Positions 47,401-60,188 are shown, counted from the first letter of the stretch. The stretch: 64,000 nucleotides of DNA from Spirogloea muscicola (GCA_009602725.1 WELB01000027.1:178972-242971); one strand, 5' to 3'. Numbers and translations: made by a program. Notes: generated by a model from the sequence alone, not told the origin.

Positions 47401-49041
47401 GAGGCTTCAAGGTATACAAGCTTTCTGCCTGCCAATGTGTTGCAATCTTTGGTGCAGGACAAGGAGGAGTTGTTGGAATACAGAGTACTGTGATTGTATG
47501 GTCCTCAGTCCTCTTCTTGCTGACTGTTGCTGCAAATGTTTCGGCAGGAGCGCCGCCACGAGTACCTCAGTTTCTTGAGGATCTTCCAAGTCCTTGCCAT
47601 ATCATTGATTTGTGGAAGTCTGTGGTACAACTCTAACCACAGTAACAGTCAAAAGCTACAGGAGCAGGTGAGCTGCCATCTGTCAACTTGAGCTTATTAC
47701 ATAAACTATGAGGAAGCATGGGATGTGCAATCTCTTGCTGCTGCAGTGCTATGAAAATTCAAAGATGTTGTGGTCAGCTGACAGCTTCTTGACCCATGTA
47801 CAGGTTGGTGTGCTCTTCTTCACGTCCATCTTCTGGGGCTTCTTCCCTCTCTTCACGGCCATCTTCACCTTCCCTCAGGTACAAGCAGCAATCCTTGTAT
47901 GCTCACAGCATGGTCCATCTTATCTGCAGATTCAAGCGCAGCCTCGTGGCATATGCATGTTGCTATTGGAACACACCCCCCCCCCGGCGGGGAAAACAAT
48001 ATGGGTGCATGCTTGTTGCAGAAATTGCTAAGCCTCTTTAAGGGCAAGTATAAGAACGATCATGATAAACTAAGGGTTGTCATTATCCTCTCTTTACAGG
48101 AAAGATCAATGCTTATGAAGGAGCGTGCTTCAGACATGTACAGACTGAGTGCGTACTATGTCAGTCGGACAAGCGCTGATGTACCTATGGAACTCATTTT
48201 ACCATTGATTTTCATCTGCATCGTCTACTGGATGGCGAATCTCAAAGCAGATGCTGGCCTCTTCTTCTTGACTGTTCTTGCAGTCTTTGTGGATGTCTCT
48301 GTTGCTCAGGTGAGGCCAGATTTTATGCAAGAGTCATGTGACCAGATTGGGTGGCACCACTGCATGAAGTATTGTGTGAGGACCATACTCTATGAATCAG
48401 GAATAACCATGCACCTCTTCACCTATGTGATGCAGGCAATGGGTTGGTTCATTGGAGCAGCAGTCATGCAAGTAAAACGAGCAACCACTTACGCCTCTGT
48501 CATCCTTCTCACTTTCATGCTTGCTGGTGGATACTATCTTCAGGTATGCTGCAATTGATTGCCTTAGTGTCAAAAGTAGTATAATTTGTGTCCTGAAGAG
48601 AAACAGTTGTTACTTTTATTTTGATAGTCATTGTCGGGCATAGTAGGAAATGCTCAGAAAGATAGAAATTACTCATAGAAGAGCTGGTCGATTCTCATTC
48701 CACTGCACATCAATCATTTCTTAATCAAATGCAGCTGATATGACTACTTCCTCTGTCTTGTTGTGCAGCACATACCCCCTTGGATTGAGTGGATCAAGTA
48801 TCTCAGCTTCAATTACTATGTCTATAGGTTGATGCTGAAAGTGCAGTACAACCCCTCTGACACCTACTTCTGTGGTCCCACGAACAATGTCCAAAGCATG
48901 ACCTGTTCACTCAGTGGCGCTCCAGCTCTTCGAAAGGTCTCATTAAACGGCGGGGGTACTGAGGCCTGGGCGCTCTGCCTCATGTGGGTGGGTTACAACC
49001 TCCTGGCATACATTGCGCTGAGGCGGATGAAGTTGAAGTAG
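44491..49041 (+). CDS. ABCG half-size transporter (WBC type)
   Basis: ATP-driven membrane exporter with nucleotide-binding domain first, then six membrane helices. Thirteen exons: 44491-44683, 44996-45168, 45332-45489, 45725-45844, 46034-46189, 46417-46600, 46804-47097, 47247-47411, 47548-47667, 47804-47878, 48100-48309, 48436-48543, 48769-49041; 2229 nt, 742 residues. Walker A is [10 protein letters not shown]-loop VTQDD, signature ISGGERKR, Walker [14 protein letters not shown]-loop TTIHQPSS. Membrane part: [20 protein letters not shown], the [20 protein letters not shown] elbow, [14 protein letters not shown] and the C-terminal [16 protein letters not shown]. The sequence recalls plant ABCG14/21/22/25-type half transporters, whose substrates include cytokinin and abscisic acid; the substrate here cannot be told. 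Near the N-terminus is a short Ala-Asn-Gly-His repeat. Start ATG opens MSGSRLDG; an upstream exon in the gap is not excluded. Confidence 0.95.
46237..46280 (+). repeat. TGATGTC tandem repeat in ABCG intron 5
   Basis: About six near-perfect head-to-tail copies of the heptamer TGATGTC inside the intron between ABCG exons 5 and 6. A minisatellite-like tract, likely length-variable. Confidence 0.85.
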
Positions 49042-49780
49042 AAGCAGATCAAGTGCTTCAACGAGCCGTGCTCAACTGCTTGAGATTTGGCTGCTCTATT
49101 CCAGTACCCTTCTGGCATGTACTGCTCAAGGTGGACATACGTGAGCCCATCAGATACTTCATGGCAATCGTCCTGGGCCGCTGGCTGCAATGTATGTTAA
49201 CTTTCATTTGAGGGGAAGCTCAGAGTCCAGCAGTGCAGTATTTGTAGCCATGGCCTGTGAGATGTCACATAATAGAGGCTGTACTAAGAGGTGGTGACTC
49301 CCAAGCAGTCAACTCATGTCTGGAGAGTAAGATTGCAAGGGGGTTGTGAGCTCATCCTGTTCTATTCTTAGCTCCTTCAATGGGACTGATTTCCCCAATA
49401 TTTGGGGAGGTATGCCACATCCTCGCTACAAACTTGTAGTCACAAGCTGGAGAATGGATGACTATTCATGCTCTTCACTACCACCTCCACAAACTAGGAA
49501 GAGCTTTCAAACGTCCTTTTGGCACTTCCTGCAGAAAGTTGGTGCTCAGTGTGCAAGATTTGTAGCAAAGCCCAGAGAACTATCAGCCTCTACGGCGTAC
49601 ATGTCATTCATTATGTGTTTGAGGTGGTGTAACTTGAGCAACCTTCTGTACATCTGGCGTTATTGTCTGGTTCATCAGTGCTAATCAAGCCAGTGGAATT
49701 GCATACTATGCATGAAACATATCCTTTCCCTTCCTGAGTTGGCCTCTAACAACCATTATCACGCCCCGCCCGCCCGTGCA
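49042..49780. other. ABCG 3' flank
   Basis: About 740 bases with the ABCG 3' UTR and no conserved coding sequence or recognised repeat. Confidence 0.45.
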
Positions 49781-50290
49781 CAGAATGTGGCAACAGAGAG
49801 CGTAGCCTAGCAAGGGGCGTACAGGTAGTAGTGCGCAGGCAGGCTGTAAGGGGGGACCCACGAGTGAGCAGACGAGCACAGCCACAAAAGCCAGTCGCCC
49901 CAAGTGTGCTCTGTGAAAGAAGAAACGACGCTTTCAAGGAGAGGGCAGTGGCTGTGATAGGGCAGCCCAGGAAAAGGAATGACAGAGTTCGAAGGGGCCA
50001 TGGAAAGCTCTGAAGCAGAAATTGAATCGAGTAGCTGCGGAGCACTTGGTAACCCCTGTAGAGCAGCCGTAGGTCGGAGAATATAGTCTCGGGGTGAAAG
50101 GGTCAAGCCAAGCCAATGCACAGCTTTTGCAAGAATCAGAGTGCGAATGGGACCGCACTAAGCAAAAAGAAGAAGAAAGTGCTCGCCAATTGGGGATAGG
50201 GGCTGGAAAAGCCAGCCCAGAAAAGATTGAACAAAGTACGTGAAGGGGGCCAGGATCCTCAATGGGCGAGCTCTTTCTTCTCTTCCTAAG
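49780..50290. repeat. LINE-like end remnant and R1 copies
   Basis: Minus-strand remnant at 49840-49890 (GGGACCCACGAGTGAGCAGA). R1 copies at about 49935-50000 and 50195-50245 (GGGGCTGGAAAAGCCAGCCC then AGAAAAGATTGAACAAAGTA). At 50255-50285 a short sequence repeats the TCCTCAATGGGCGAGC flank seen beside other R1 copies. Confidence 0.65.
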
Positions 50291-50787
50291 CGAAACGCCG
50301 AAGTGGGTGGCGCTGGGTCAGGTCGCCGCGCTGTCAGCAGCCGCCAGTGGGACGGCGAGAGGGAGCCGCCTGCAGGCCGGGGCGGGAAGGCGCGGGGCAA
50401 GTGCAGGGGGCTTATCGTTAGCGGCGCTATACAGCCCCCCTTGGATTCCTCCTAACCACCTCCATTAAAAGGAGGCGGGTCGCACGTACGGCACTCGGTG
50501 GCGCCGGAAGCCCACCCGGGGTGGTTCTCAAGGCTGCTCTGAGACGGGCCCCGTTAATGTTATTCGGTTACCGCTAACAGTCTCTGCCGGCGGTCAGCCA
50601 GCCCCTGCCCGATCAGCGCAGCTTTGCCCGTCCGCCCCGCGACCCGCGCCGCAGTCCGCGGCGCGCCCGCCGCCTCCGCCGCCGCCGCCNCAGGCTGCTC
50701 CCGCAGCGCTCGGCGGCGGCAGTCAGGCCTTGGCCTGCCGGCGGCTGACCTCGGGCGCGGCTCTGGCGTGGGCCCTCGCCTCGCCAG

Positions 50788-53751
50788 CTCCACGCCCGGC
50801 TGCTGCACCTCGCCGTCGCGGCGCGGCGCCTGGAAGCCGTGGAGCTGCTCCTGCACCACGGCGCGCTCGCCGACGCCACGGACGACGTGAGCAGCTCGGG
50901 CTGCGCCACTCCGCCTCTCACCATCACCGGCCACAGCCGCCGACTCGTCTGCCTGTCTGCCGCACCTCAAAGCCTGCGGCTATACTCCTGCTCGGCTCAC
51001 ACACTCTACATGGAGGTTACTTAGCACCAAATGCCTGGCAATTCCTGGTGGCGATGGTCTACGCCTTTGTTCGCAGCCCAGTCGTGTCAGCTTGGCTGGT
51101 TGCGCTGCTGCGCGCCTGCGGGGCCTTGCTCGTTCGGGCTCATCTGCGTGCCACGTCAAGCCGATGGCGCCTACACAGCTTCCTGGTCTAGGACTGATGA
51201 ACTGCGACGGCCATGGCTGGGCAGCATGGCGACACCGCGCTGCACTACGCAGCGAGGGCCGGGAACCCGGACGTGGCCCGGGCTCTCCTCGAGCACGACG
51301 CCAACTACACACTCCGAAACCACGTGAGCTTGCTTCCCAATCAACGTGAGGAGCTTACTTGGCTACTGCATCTTAGGAAGAGGCGCTGTGCAGCAACGAG
51401 GGGGTGTAGTTGGGCCAAGCTGACATCAATGGAGGTACCTGGTGACGCAGTCTGTGCTGTAGGATAGGACGTCTAAGGCACGCAGCCCTGACTCCACCTT
51501 TGCTGTCGAAGGCTGGGTGCATGCCGATGCACGTCGCTGTGGAGGCCGGCGACCTGCGCACCCAGGAGGCGCTGCGGCACCGCGCCCTGGAGGCGCCCGC
51601 CGAGTTCAAGTACGTGCAGGGGCAAGAGTGGCACGCATTCGAGCCGGCCGCAGCGTGCGCGCTGGCCTACGAGCTCGGCGAGGGCGCCAACTTCTCGGCC
51701 ATGGTCACTGAGAGCGGGTCGACGTACATTGTCGATTTTGTCCAACGGATACAGGTGTGCCGGTCAAGAGGGCCATGTTTCCTTGAGAGTATCATATTTA
51801 TCTGAATTGATTGCTCAACACGATTTCCGAAGCAAAAGCTTGTGTACAAGCACATAATAGATAGACGATAAGAAGAAGCACCTTCATCTACTTTCCATTA
51901 TTGTGATGCTCAAAGGATGGGAAGAATGTGTAGGTGTGTGCAATTCGTAGGGATGCTATCCAGCATGACGCCAGCTGATGCCTGCAGATCAACCTGACGA
52001 CGCTCTACGCGCGGTCCATTGCTTGGAAAGTGGGCGGCGGCGCGTACAATTTCCCCGAGCGGCCGTTCCAGGGGCTCCATCCTGGCACCGCGAACTCCCG
52101 TCACCTGGCCATGTACCACTCGTTCTTGCACGACCCAAACCACGGCCTCTTTGGCCTCGCCGCGTCCCCGACTTCTGCCTCCGAGTGGCCCCAACCGGCT
52201 TCCTACCCCACAGATGGCAACGCCGTGGACACTGCGGCAGGGCGACCGCATGATGTTTTCGACGAGCTGCGCGAGCCTTACCAGCGCCAATCAACACCAT
52301 CGCTGGGTGGACCTCCAGACGCTACAATTGCAGGCTCAGACTATGGCAGGCAGGCGAGCATCAGTGGAGGAGGCATTCCGTACTCCATCGCGCGCGTCAA
52401 TTCTGGAGTTCCTCCCTTGCTCGTCGATGAGACTGCTCCAGACACTCCAAGGGACCTGAGGTTACAGAAGCCGTCACGTTTGAAGGAGGCAGGACCAGCA
52501 GTCTTGCCTGGCCGCCAGCCTCCGACTGACTGGGAGCAACACCGCGAGGCTGCACTGGCATCCTGTGCCAGTGCAGGATCTATTGATCTACTTTCTGCTG
52601 GGGAAACTGAAACCCCTCGCCTAGGATCTAGGCGAACGAGTGGGTCAACGTCAGCACCTCCTCCTACAAATGCTTCAGATGTAAGGGCCCCGGTGGTCAT
52701 TGAGCAGCTCGCGTCACACCCCGGCTACTTCGACCACCTTGACCCTGAGTCTGACGAGCTGCACGAGGTTGCGGTCCTCTTCCTGACGGGCATTGAAAAG
52801 CGTGACGAAGATGGCTTGACTACCATATTCAAAGAGAGGGGAAAGAAGGGCAGGCCCGTCTCAATCACTGCTGTACACCACGTTAACATGCCGCCTGCAC
52901 GCCTCATTGCCTTTCAGCACTACCGGTCAGCAAAAACGCTCCGAGCTAGAGAAAGCCATTATAGCACTTGGTGGAAAAGCTGCAGCAGTCCTGGCATTGG
53001 ACATTCGACTGACTGTCTGCAGCATTTGAGCGGTAGACTCGGCTGCACGTACTTGCTGTCATGTTCTGTGTCCACTTGGTTCAGGTAGTCCTGACTTTGT
53101 GCGTTGTCAATGCACAGAGCGGACCGTGCTCGTGTTCGTGGAAGTGCAAATGAGAAGCATGCCTGGCACGGCGCTTCCCTGGAGAGCTTGATCAGGATAA
53201 TCAAGCATGGGTTTGTCCTTGCTCCAGAGCGACGACTTGGCCAACTGTATGGCCGAGGCGTGTATCTCGCTCCAGAAGAGTGTGCATACACAAGCGCCCA
53301 GTTTGCACCTGTTGATCAGGTTGGCGAGCAGGTAATTTGACGGGGGTGATGTGTGGCAGCTAGCAGCTGCTGCAGCTAGAGCGCATCTAGGCCTTGCAAG
53401 ATCAGAAATTCCCGCTTTGACCAAGAGTCACCCTGGCCTGCTGTTGTCTTTGCTTTGTGCCACTCTCTTGACAGCTACAGAGCAGCAGGAGACGGCTTCA
53501 GAACGTGGCTGGTTATCTGGGGTTGAGTGCTGCTCTTGATGTTGCCGTGCCTGCAGCATCTCCTCCTCTGTCGCGTCATCCTCGGAGCAGTGGAAGAGAT
53601 ACCGTTCCAGTCATCCCAGTTCGAGCCCAGCAGCCCCGCCTTTGACAACGGCGTCGACAAGCTCGACGACCCGAGCCGGTACATTATCTGGGGGAGGCAT
53701 GTAGCAGAGTACATCCTGCCCACGCACATTGTGAGCTTCCGGTACTCGTGA
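50788..53751 (+). CDS. Ankyrin-WWE-PARP protein, RCD1/SRO-like catalytic fold
   Basis: Six exons: 50788-50886, 51225-51323, 51512-51754, 51988-52925, 53118-53331, 53557-53751; at least 595 residues. The first two exons are 99 nt each and code one 33-residue ankyrin repeat apiece (LLHLAVAARRLEAVELLLHH; HGDTALHYAARAGNPDVARA); a third starts exon 3 (MHVAVEAGD). A WWE domain follows across exons 3-4 (EWHAFEPAAACALAYELGEG ... YIVDFVQRIQINLTT). After a disordered linker comes the PARP fold: KHAWHGAS, GRGVYLAPEECAYTS, LLLCRVILGAVEEIP, FDNGVDKLDDPSRYIIW. The histidine is present, but the usual catalytic Glu before Y-I-V-Y reads Arg (SRYIIW), as in RCD1-type proteins that lack classical activity. No RST domain is seen. 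The 5' end is missing: a single N and CCG array at 50671-50690 precede it and no in-frame ATG is visible. Confidence 0.88.
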
Positions 53752-54079
53752 CAATCCGGATACTGGCGAAATGCCCACCATCTTGCAGTGATCTCCTTTC
53801 GACCACATTAGCAGCTCCAAAGTAACACCTCTTAAATAGCACAGCCAGGGGAGCCGTGCAGACTTTCGGCAGCGTGGGCCCCCAATAGTGAACAGCATAA
53901 GTGAGCTAAAGAGGAGCGCATCGCAGGTGCGCTTGCGCCTCGCTCCCGGCTCTGCCACTCGCCACTTCAGACTCAGCAAAAGGGCCGCCGTGCCCGCCGC
54001 CTTGCTCTTTGCACTGCGTGCGGTGCGGTAGAGCCCAACCCAGTGTAGAGCCCAACTGGGACAGCGCTTCTGGGGCCCC
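53752..54079. other. PARP 3' flank
   Basis: About 330 bases with the PARP 3' UTR; nothing else recognised. Confidence 0.45.
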
Positions 54080-54137
54080 CAGCTTTGCACAGTGACCACT
54101 GAGCTCACCAGCTTTGCACAGTGACCACTGAGCTCAC
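54080..54137. repeat. 29-bp perfect tandem duplication
   Basis: CAGCTTTGCACAGTGACCAC TGAGCTCAC occurs twice in tandem at 54080-54108 and 54109-54137, upstream of the ALY gene. Confidence 0.92.
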
Positions 54138-54328
54138 GGGCGGGTCCAGACGAAGTGGGGCGGCCGGCTGCCTCGGCAAGACCTGGCGGCAGCTCGGCGA
54201 GGCAGGGCGTGAGCGGAGGCCGAGCAGAGGGGGCTCTAGCGTGCGCGCTCGCCACAGCGCAGAGCCGCCGCCTGCGGCTCTGGACGCCGGCGGCGCTAGC
54301 CGGGCCCGCCGCCGCCGCCGCCGCCGCC

Positions 54329-54725
54329 NNNNNNNNNNNNNNNNNNNNNNNNNNNNNNNNNNNNNNNNNNNNNNNNNNNNNNNNNNNNNNNNNNNNNNNN
54401 NNNNNNNNNNNNNNNNNNNNNNNNNNNNNNNNNNNNNNNNNNNNNNNNNNNNNNNNNNNNNNNNNNNNNNNNNNNNNNNNNNNNNNNNNNNNNNNNNNNN
54501 NNNNNNNNNNNNNNNNNNNNNNNNNNNNNNNNNNNNNNNNNNNNNNNNNNNNNNNNNNNNNNNNNNNNNNNNNNNNNNNNNNNNNNNNNNNNNNNNNNNN
54601 NNNNNNNNNNNNNNNNNNNNNNNNNNNNNNNNNNNNNNNNNNNNNNNNNNNNNNNNNNNNNNNNNNNNNNNNNNNNNNNNNNNNNNNNNNNNNNNNNNNN
54701 NNNNNNNNNNNNNNNNNNNNNNNNN
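54329..54725. other. Assembly gap (397 N)
   Basis: Run of 397 N starting directly in a CCG array and ending directly in a poly-T run. It probably covers the first exon of the ALY/REF gene. Confidence 0.99.
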
Positions 54726-54849
<124 letters not shown>

Positions 54850-55962
54850 GCGGCGGCGGCGGCGGCGGCGGGGCCGCCGCCGCGCGGCCTCGAGACGGGC
54901 ACCAAGCTCCACGTCACCAACCTCGACTACGGCGTCTCCACCGAGGACCTCACGGTGCCCGCCGCCGCAGCCGCCGCCGCCGCCGCCGCCGCGTCCCTTC
55001 AGTGGGCGCGCCTCGTGCTCACGGCGCTGCCGTCGCCGCCGCCGCAGGAGCTCTTTGGCGAGATCGGCGAGCTCAAGCGCTGCGAGGTGCACTACGACCG
55101 GAGCGGCCGCTCCAAGGTGACCCACCTCCTTGCCTTGCGCCTGGCTCGTCAGGCAGCGCCGGAGCCAGCGGCGGCGGCCGTCGCGGCAGCCCGGGGAGGC
55201 CCCGCCGCAGGCCAGCCGCTTGGGCCACGGCAGCGCTGCTCCGAGGAGACGTCCATGGGGCGGCCTCGACGGCCTTGCCGAAGATCTGGGCGCCAGCGCC
55301 AAGCAGGAGGTCGTTGGCAACTGAGCTCCTGCGTCACTACGTCGCAACTGCCTCTGTCTGCAGGGTCTGGCCGACGTTGTCTACGCCCGCAAGGCGGACG
55401 CGCTCGCCGCCATCTCGCGCTACAACAGCGTGCCGCTGGACGGCAAGGCCATGACTATCAAGATGGTCCAGACGATGAGCCGGCTGCCCTCCGACGCCGT
55501 GCCAGCGCTGCAGCCGATGCTGTGAGCCTCTCCTGACGTTCCCTTTCCATTCCTTTGTTGTGACTGCTGGCTCTCTTTTTGGCTCGTTGCTCGCTTTGTC
55601 GCACAAGCCGTGTCGCAAAGATTGCCGGAGCTTGTCAGCTTGTCTGTGCTTGCATTGAAATGAAGCGCTTTCTTTGGGTCTTGAGAGTGTGCTGCTGAGC
55701 CTGTGCGAGGTGTCATGCTTGCGTCGGCAGGGTTCCAGTATACCCGCAGGGGCGATCACGTGGCTCAGCAGGCGGGGCTGGCGGCGGCAGGAACCGCGGT
55801 GGCGGCTTCGGCGGCGGCGGGGGTGGCGGCGCCGGTGCTGGCGGTCGCGGCGGACGGACCCGCGGCGGGCGCGGGGATCGCAAGAAGGACGAGCCGCCCA
55901 AGTCGGCTGAGGAGCTGGACAAGGAGCTGGAGTCGTACCACGCGGAGGCCATGCAGACCTGA
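54850..55962 (+). CDS. ALY: ALY/REF mRNA export adaptor (THO complex subunit 4), 5' incomplete
   Basis: Nuclear adaptor of the TREX complex that hands spliced mRNA to the export receptor. Visible exons: about 54850-54954, 55048-55116, 55364-55521, 55731-55962. They encode the RRM ([78 protein letters not shown]), then an RGG/Gly-rich region ([20 protein letters not shown]) and the conserved C-terminal UAP56-binding motif [18 protein letters not shown]. The N-terminal UAP56-binding motif and start codon are not visible and should lie in the 397-base gap; in the current assembly the reading frame meets a stop at the poly-T edge. Intron 1 is only 93 bases and mostly CCG repeats. Convergent with the P450. 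Confidence 0.92.
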
Positions 55963-56631
55963 CCGGCAGGCCTCTCATTGCCTCACTGATGCTGTCGCCC
56001 CAGCTCGCTCGCTGGTTCAGAGGGGGCTCAGATTGGCAAGCGTTGTTGCCATGTATCCCGGCTCTTGCCCATTCTGCTGCTGTGGGCAAGAGCTCCCTGC
56101 CTCCCTCCTTGTCTCCCACACTTGTACTTTGAAGTACTATTCAACTCACATTTTCCTTTCCAGAGTCAGATGCCAAAGAGAGCTGTCATCAGGTTGGAGC
56201 CTTTGGCGCAATGGGTGCTATCAAACGATTGCACCGAGCTGGAACGAGGGGTGCACATGATTGCGCTTTCTGATACCGCCGGGTCCTTATGAACAGCCAT
56301 CCCACTTTTTGGAGGAGGACAGGGGTACTTAGCGGTGCCACACAATGTTGAGGATTTGCATCATAGATATAGATTTGCACAAATGTCAATAAAATGCTGG
56401 AAATTTTTGTCAGAGGAGGAGTATAATTCACTGGGGCACACATGAGGTTGCTGTTTAATTTGCTACTGATGCCACTGCCTGCACCATGACACCAAAGCCA
56501 GCTGCAAGTATGGACCTGTACTACCTGCCTCTTGTTAGGCCAATAGAGGCATGATAGGCCAGACAGCATGCTATCATAGGCGTCCGCTGACCTGGGATGC
56601 AGTGGACCTGCTCGCTGGGGGTTCGTCTCAG

Positions 56632-59600
56632 TTATGGCCGAGGAACCAAAGTCACAAACACGCCATGCTTTGGCTTCAACACAATGCCAGCCTCTGTTGC
56701 CAGGGGCTTGCCATCCTCCTGTCCAGGCGCATCGGGAACGAGGCGGAATGTGAACCTCTGGTACAGCCTGATCAAAGTCAGCCGCGCCTCCTCCATGGCA
56801 AACTTGTAGCCGATGCACATGCGGGGGCCAGAGCCAAAGGGGATGTAAGCGTAAGGGTGCCGCATTTTGGCTTCCTCGCACGCGGGGTCAAAGCGCTCCG
56901 GCCGGAAGGACTCTGCTTGGCAAGAAAGTCGCCATGGTGCAAATTAGTTCAGCTCAAGCATGGTGGAAGAGAAATTAGCGACTATCTTACCCTGACATCC
57001 ACTTTGCCAAGCAACAAGCATTACACATACCCACACTCCCATGAGTCTATCACCATCTTGAGAGAATTGCATCTCTGTGGCAGTCGGGACTCAGGAATGA
57101 TCAGATGCAGGAATGATGACAATAGTAGCACAGCAGTGTACCTGGATCTGGGAAGAGCTTGGGGTTATGGTGCATCGCATAGACAGGGACAAAGACAGGA
57201 ATTCCCTTGGGAATCATCAGCTGGCCAGCAGTGGTGTCCTCATTAGCCATGCGCGAAAGGACGGCGCCTGTTGGATAGAGCCTGAGTGTCTCTTGCACCA
57301 CCTGCAAGCATAAACAAAGTCACAAACACAGATCACAAGCTAACAACACCAAAGCTCACATGACAATTGCCCCCCTTCACACCGCATCTCTATGGAGCTC
57401 ATGAATCAAAGGTCAACTTCCAAGAGCTTCGTCACTGCTCATGCTGGTGACGGGCTACAGAAGCTTCAAGGCACATTGTGCTGCTGCCACCACTGCCCAC
57501 CTGTTCGATATAAGGAAACTTTGACAGCTCTTCAAAAGTGGGGTGTGTAACTTTGCCACCGTCTCCATCTTTTTGGTCCCCATCACCCTAGAGTTCGACA
57601 AAATCCTTACGTCAAGCATTGGAAATGGAAGTGCCACAATCGTTGATACGAGAAGCTTGTCTTCTACCAACGTAGCCCTCCCAGCACCTATCACACATGC
57701 ATCCCCTACAATTAGGCTGTTGATTATTCGTAGATGAAAACCAAAGAGCAGAGGGTGTGTAGATGACCTGAGCTGGAATTGGAATTCTGTAATTATCGAT
57801 TTCGGCCAGCACTTTCTTCTCTGCTTCCGGATGCTTGGACAGCAAGTAGATGGAAAAAGCCACGGTGTTGGCTGTTGTGTCTGAGCCAGCACCCATAAAC
57901 TCAGTGACCAGAGAGGTAACCTCTGCATCCGTCAAGCTTCTGCCTGTGTCCTTCGTCCGGAGACTGCCACAACAGAAGGGGTCAGACTCAAGACTGCCAC
58001 AATCTTGCAGTGCCAGGTGCATGGAATCCCGCTCGGCAAGCAAGGGCCCACCCCTCAGAAGTCAAGCCAGCAACCGTAGTGTGAGGAGACGAAGCATGAA
58101 GAAGCTAATGAATGTGATGCTGTTCAGCATCCACTTGTCATTTGTCTGAGGATAGCCTTACCTGGTGAGTATTGAGACCAGGTCCTGCCTTGTCTCATCT
58201 GGATTTGCTCGACGATCCTTGATAATTGATAAGCTTGCACCTGCTGTGTAAATCACTCGCTGCTTAGCAGCATATTCTAAGGTTCCAGGTATCTTCCCCA
58301 ACATTTCCTGGGCTGGGAAGACAAACTTTGAGCCCATAAAGAGGCCAATCAGGTTGCTAAGCCTCAACTCTGTGGTCCGGCGGATGTTCACCGAAAGCAT
58401 CTCCAGGAGTCTTTTCTGCAAGACTTGCAGTAGCACAATGCAAATGCTCAGTACAAAACCCTGCAGCCAAAGTAAATAAACAACTGATCGGACTCTCTTG
58501 TTGTCACCTCTGTATATTAGCCAAATGTGTTGACAAGGTGCTTACATCTGTTCCCTCTTCCTGCATGCCAAAGTGAATCCCAAATGCGGCAGTGCCGATG
58601 ACATCCAAGGTCATGGCCTGTACGAGCGTCAGCATATCCACATGCTTGCCCTCTGGAGTGCTTGCAAGACAATCACACAAAGTAGAAGCCGCCTTGTGCA
58701 TTATTTCGCTGTAGTTCCGGAGCCTGTGTGTGTGAAAGAGAGGTAGAACTGTGCCACGCACACTCGTCCAGTAAGCTCCCCTGCAAAAGTTGACGCGCAG
58801 ACATGATAACTTTGAGAATTAGTGGCAGCACAACAGACCATTCAAGCCGATGAGAACAATGTGGTTTAAATCATAACCCAACAAATGCAGAGCAATGAGC
58901 ACTACAATGCCATGTCAGACCTTGAGTCCTATACTTGGGGGTATTAACAATGTTAAATTGGCAAGAACATCAGAGAGGAAATCCTGGACAACCAAGTCAC
59001 ATACTTGCTGAAAACCATTCCTGATTGGGCATTCCGCATGACAAAAGGAGGGGTAGGTCTATCATGAAAGGCACGGAAGTTCTTGACACAGACATCCTTG
59101 ACTGCATCAGGATCTGCTACTACAATAAGATCCGTATTTCCCATCTTGTACTGCACAGAAGCAAAGCGGCTGCCCCTCGGCATTAAAATGGTACTCCATG
59201 CATGTTAGATGGCAACACCGTGCTTCAAGAAGTCAAACCAGCAAATTCAGACCTGACTGTGCTGTTTACTTGTGGCAGGAAGAGACAACAAGGACTGACC
59301 AGCCTTGATGGTAACGGCATGCATGGCTGCTTACATGCTGCCAAAGTCAAAGCTGAGTAGGACAGACCGTCAAAGTCATAATACCTTGAAGTAATCTCCG
59401 TACTTCAACAGCCATCGGAGGTGACAATCAGGATAGCCCTTCGCTCGTAACTCCAACAAGTTTCCAAGCAGCCACTGACCAGGAGGCCCCTTCAGTTTCT
59501 TGGCTGGGCTATCAAGCTTCTCTGCTTTGGAAGCAAAGAAGAATTTGTAGAGCAAGTACGCAACAGCTGCAATAATAGGAGGACACTTTGTGAGGAGCAC

Positions 59601-60188
59601 GCATTACTATCTATGAGAGTGCAGTTGGGGTGCTTAGTATCCTCTCTGCAGAATTCAGTAGTTAAGAATCTGGGATGGAACTTTATGCAAGTTACACACA
59701 CAAACATGGGAGTGTAAGTATGACTTGCGTTGCCCATTTATGCCAGCTTCGCAAGAGCGTTGAGCTCATAGGTAAAGCCTGCAGAGCTAACGTCCATTGC
59801 TATCTCATCCACACAGCAGTCAAGGGCCTCTAGATTACTCGACTGAAGGCCAACGATGACAAAGTAGCAGGCAGTCACAACCTTTGTCATCTGCCAGAAA
59901 TTCGCCTCAATTCCACATAGCAATGACAAACTTTCACCACAGCAGACAGAAGCAAGCAGCCAAGATTCTCCCAGCTTACTAAGTCTGGCTAATTGCACAT
60001 ATCATGCATGCGACTATTGGTGTAAGTCCAAGCTTACCTATAGCACAGAATTGAGCACCGATGGTTGCCATGGGAGTCGCGACCAGGGCGCCTTGGAGGT
60101 CCTGAACGTGGTCTGACACGCTGCTAGCGGCAAACCTGTGAAACTGCACTATGTGCTGCCAGGTGCTCTCGTTCGCCACAGTCGCCAT
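56632..60188 (-). CDS. Cytochrome P450, CYP711/CYP3-clan-like
   Basis: Heme monooxygenase, probably ER-anchored. Nine minus-strand exons: 60188-60038, 59566-59385, 59150-59005, 58780-58546, 58415-58162, 57963-57768, 57587-57501, 57301-57142, 56912-56632; 1692 nt, 563 residues from the ATG at 60188. Order: membrane anchor (CAIAVAYLLYKFFF), proline-rich hinge KLKGPPGQWLLGNL, I-helix oxygen motif FMGAGSDTTANT, K-helix ExxR in QETLRLYP, PERF motif FRPERFDP, heme loop FGSGPRMCIG and ending VFVTLVPRP. PGTLEYAAK, HPYAYIPFG and GIVLKPKHGV resemble CYP711 (MAX1) and the wider CYP3/thromboxane-synthase group, by memory rather than alignment. The frame stays open upstream of 60188 to about 60370 without ATG, so a longer N-terminus from another exon is possible. 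Confidence 0.93.
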
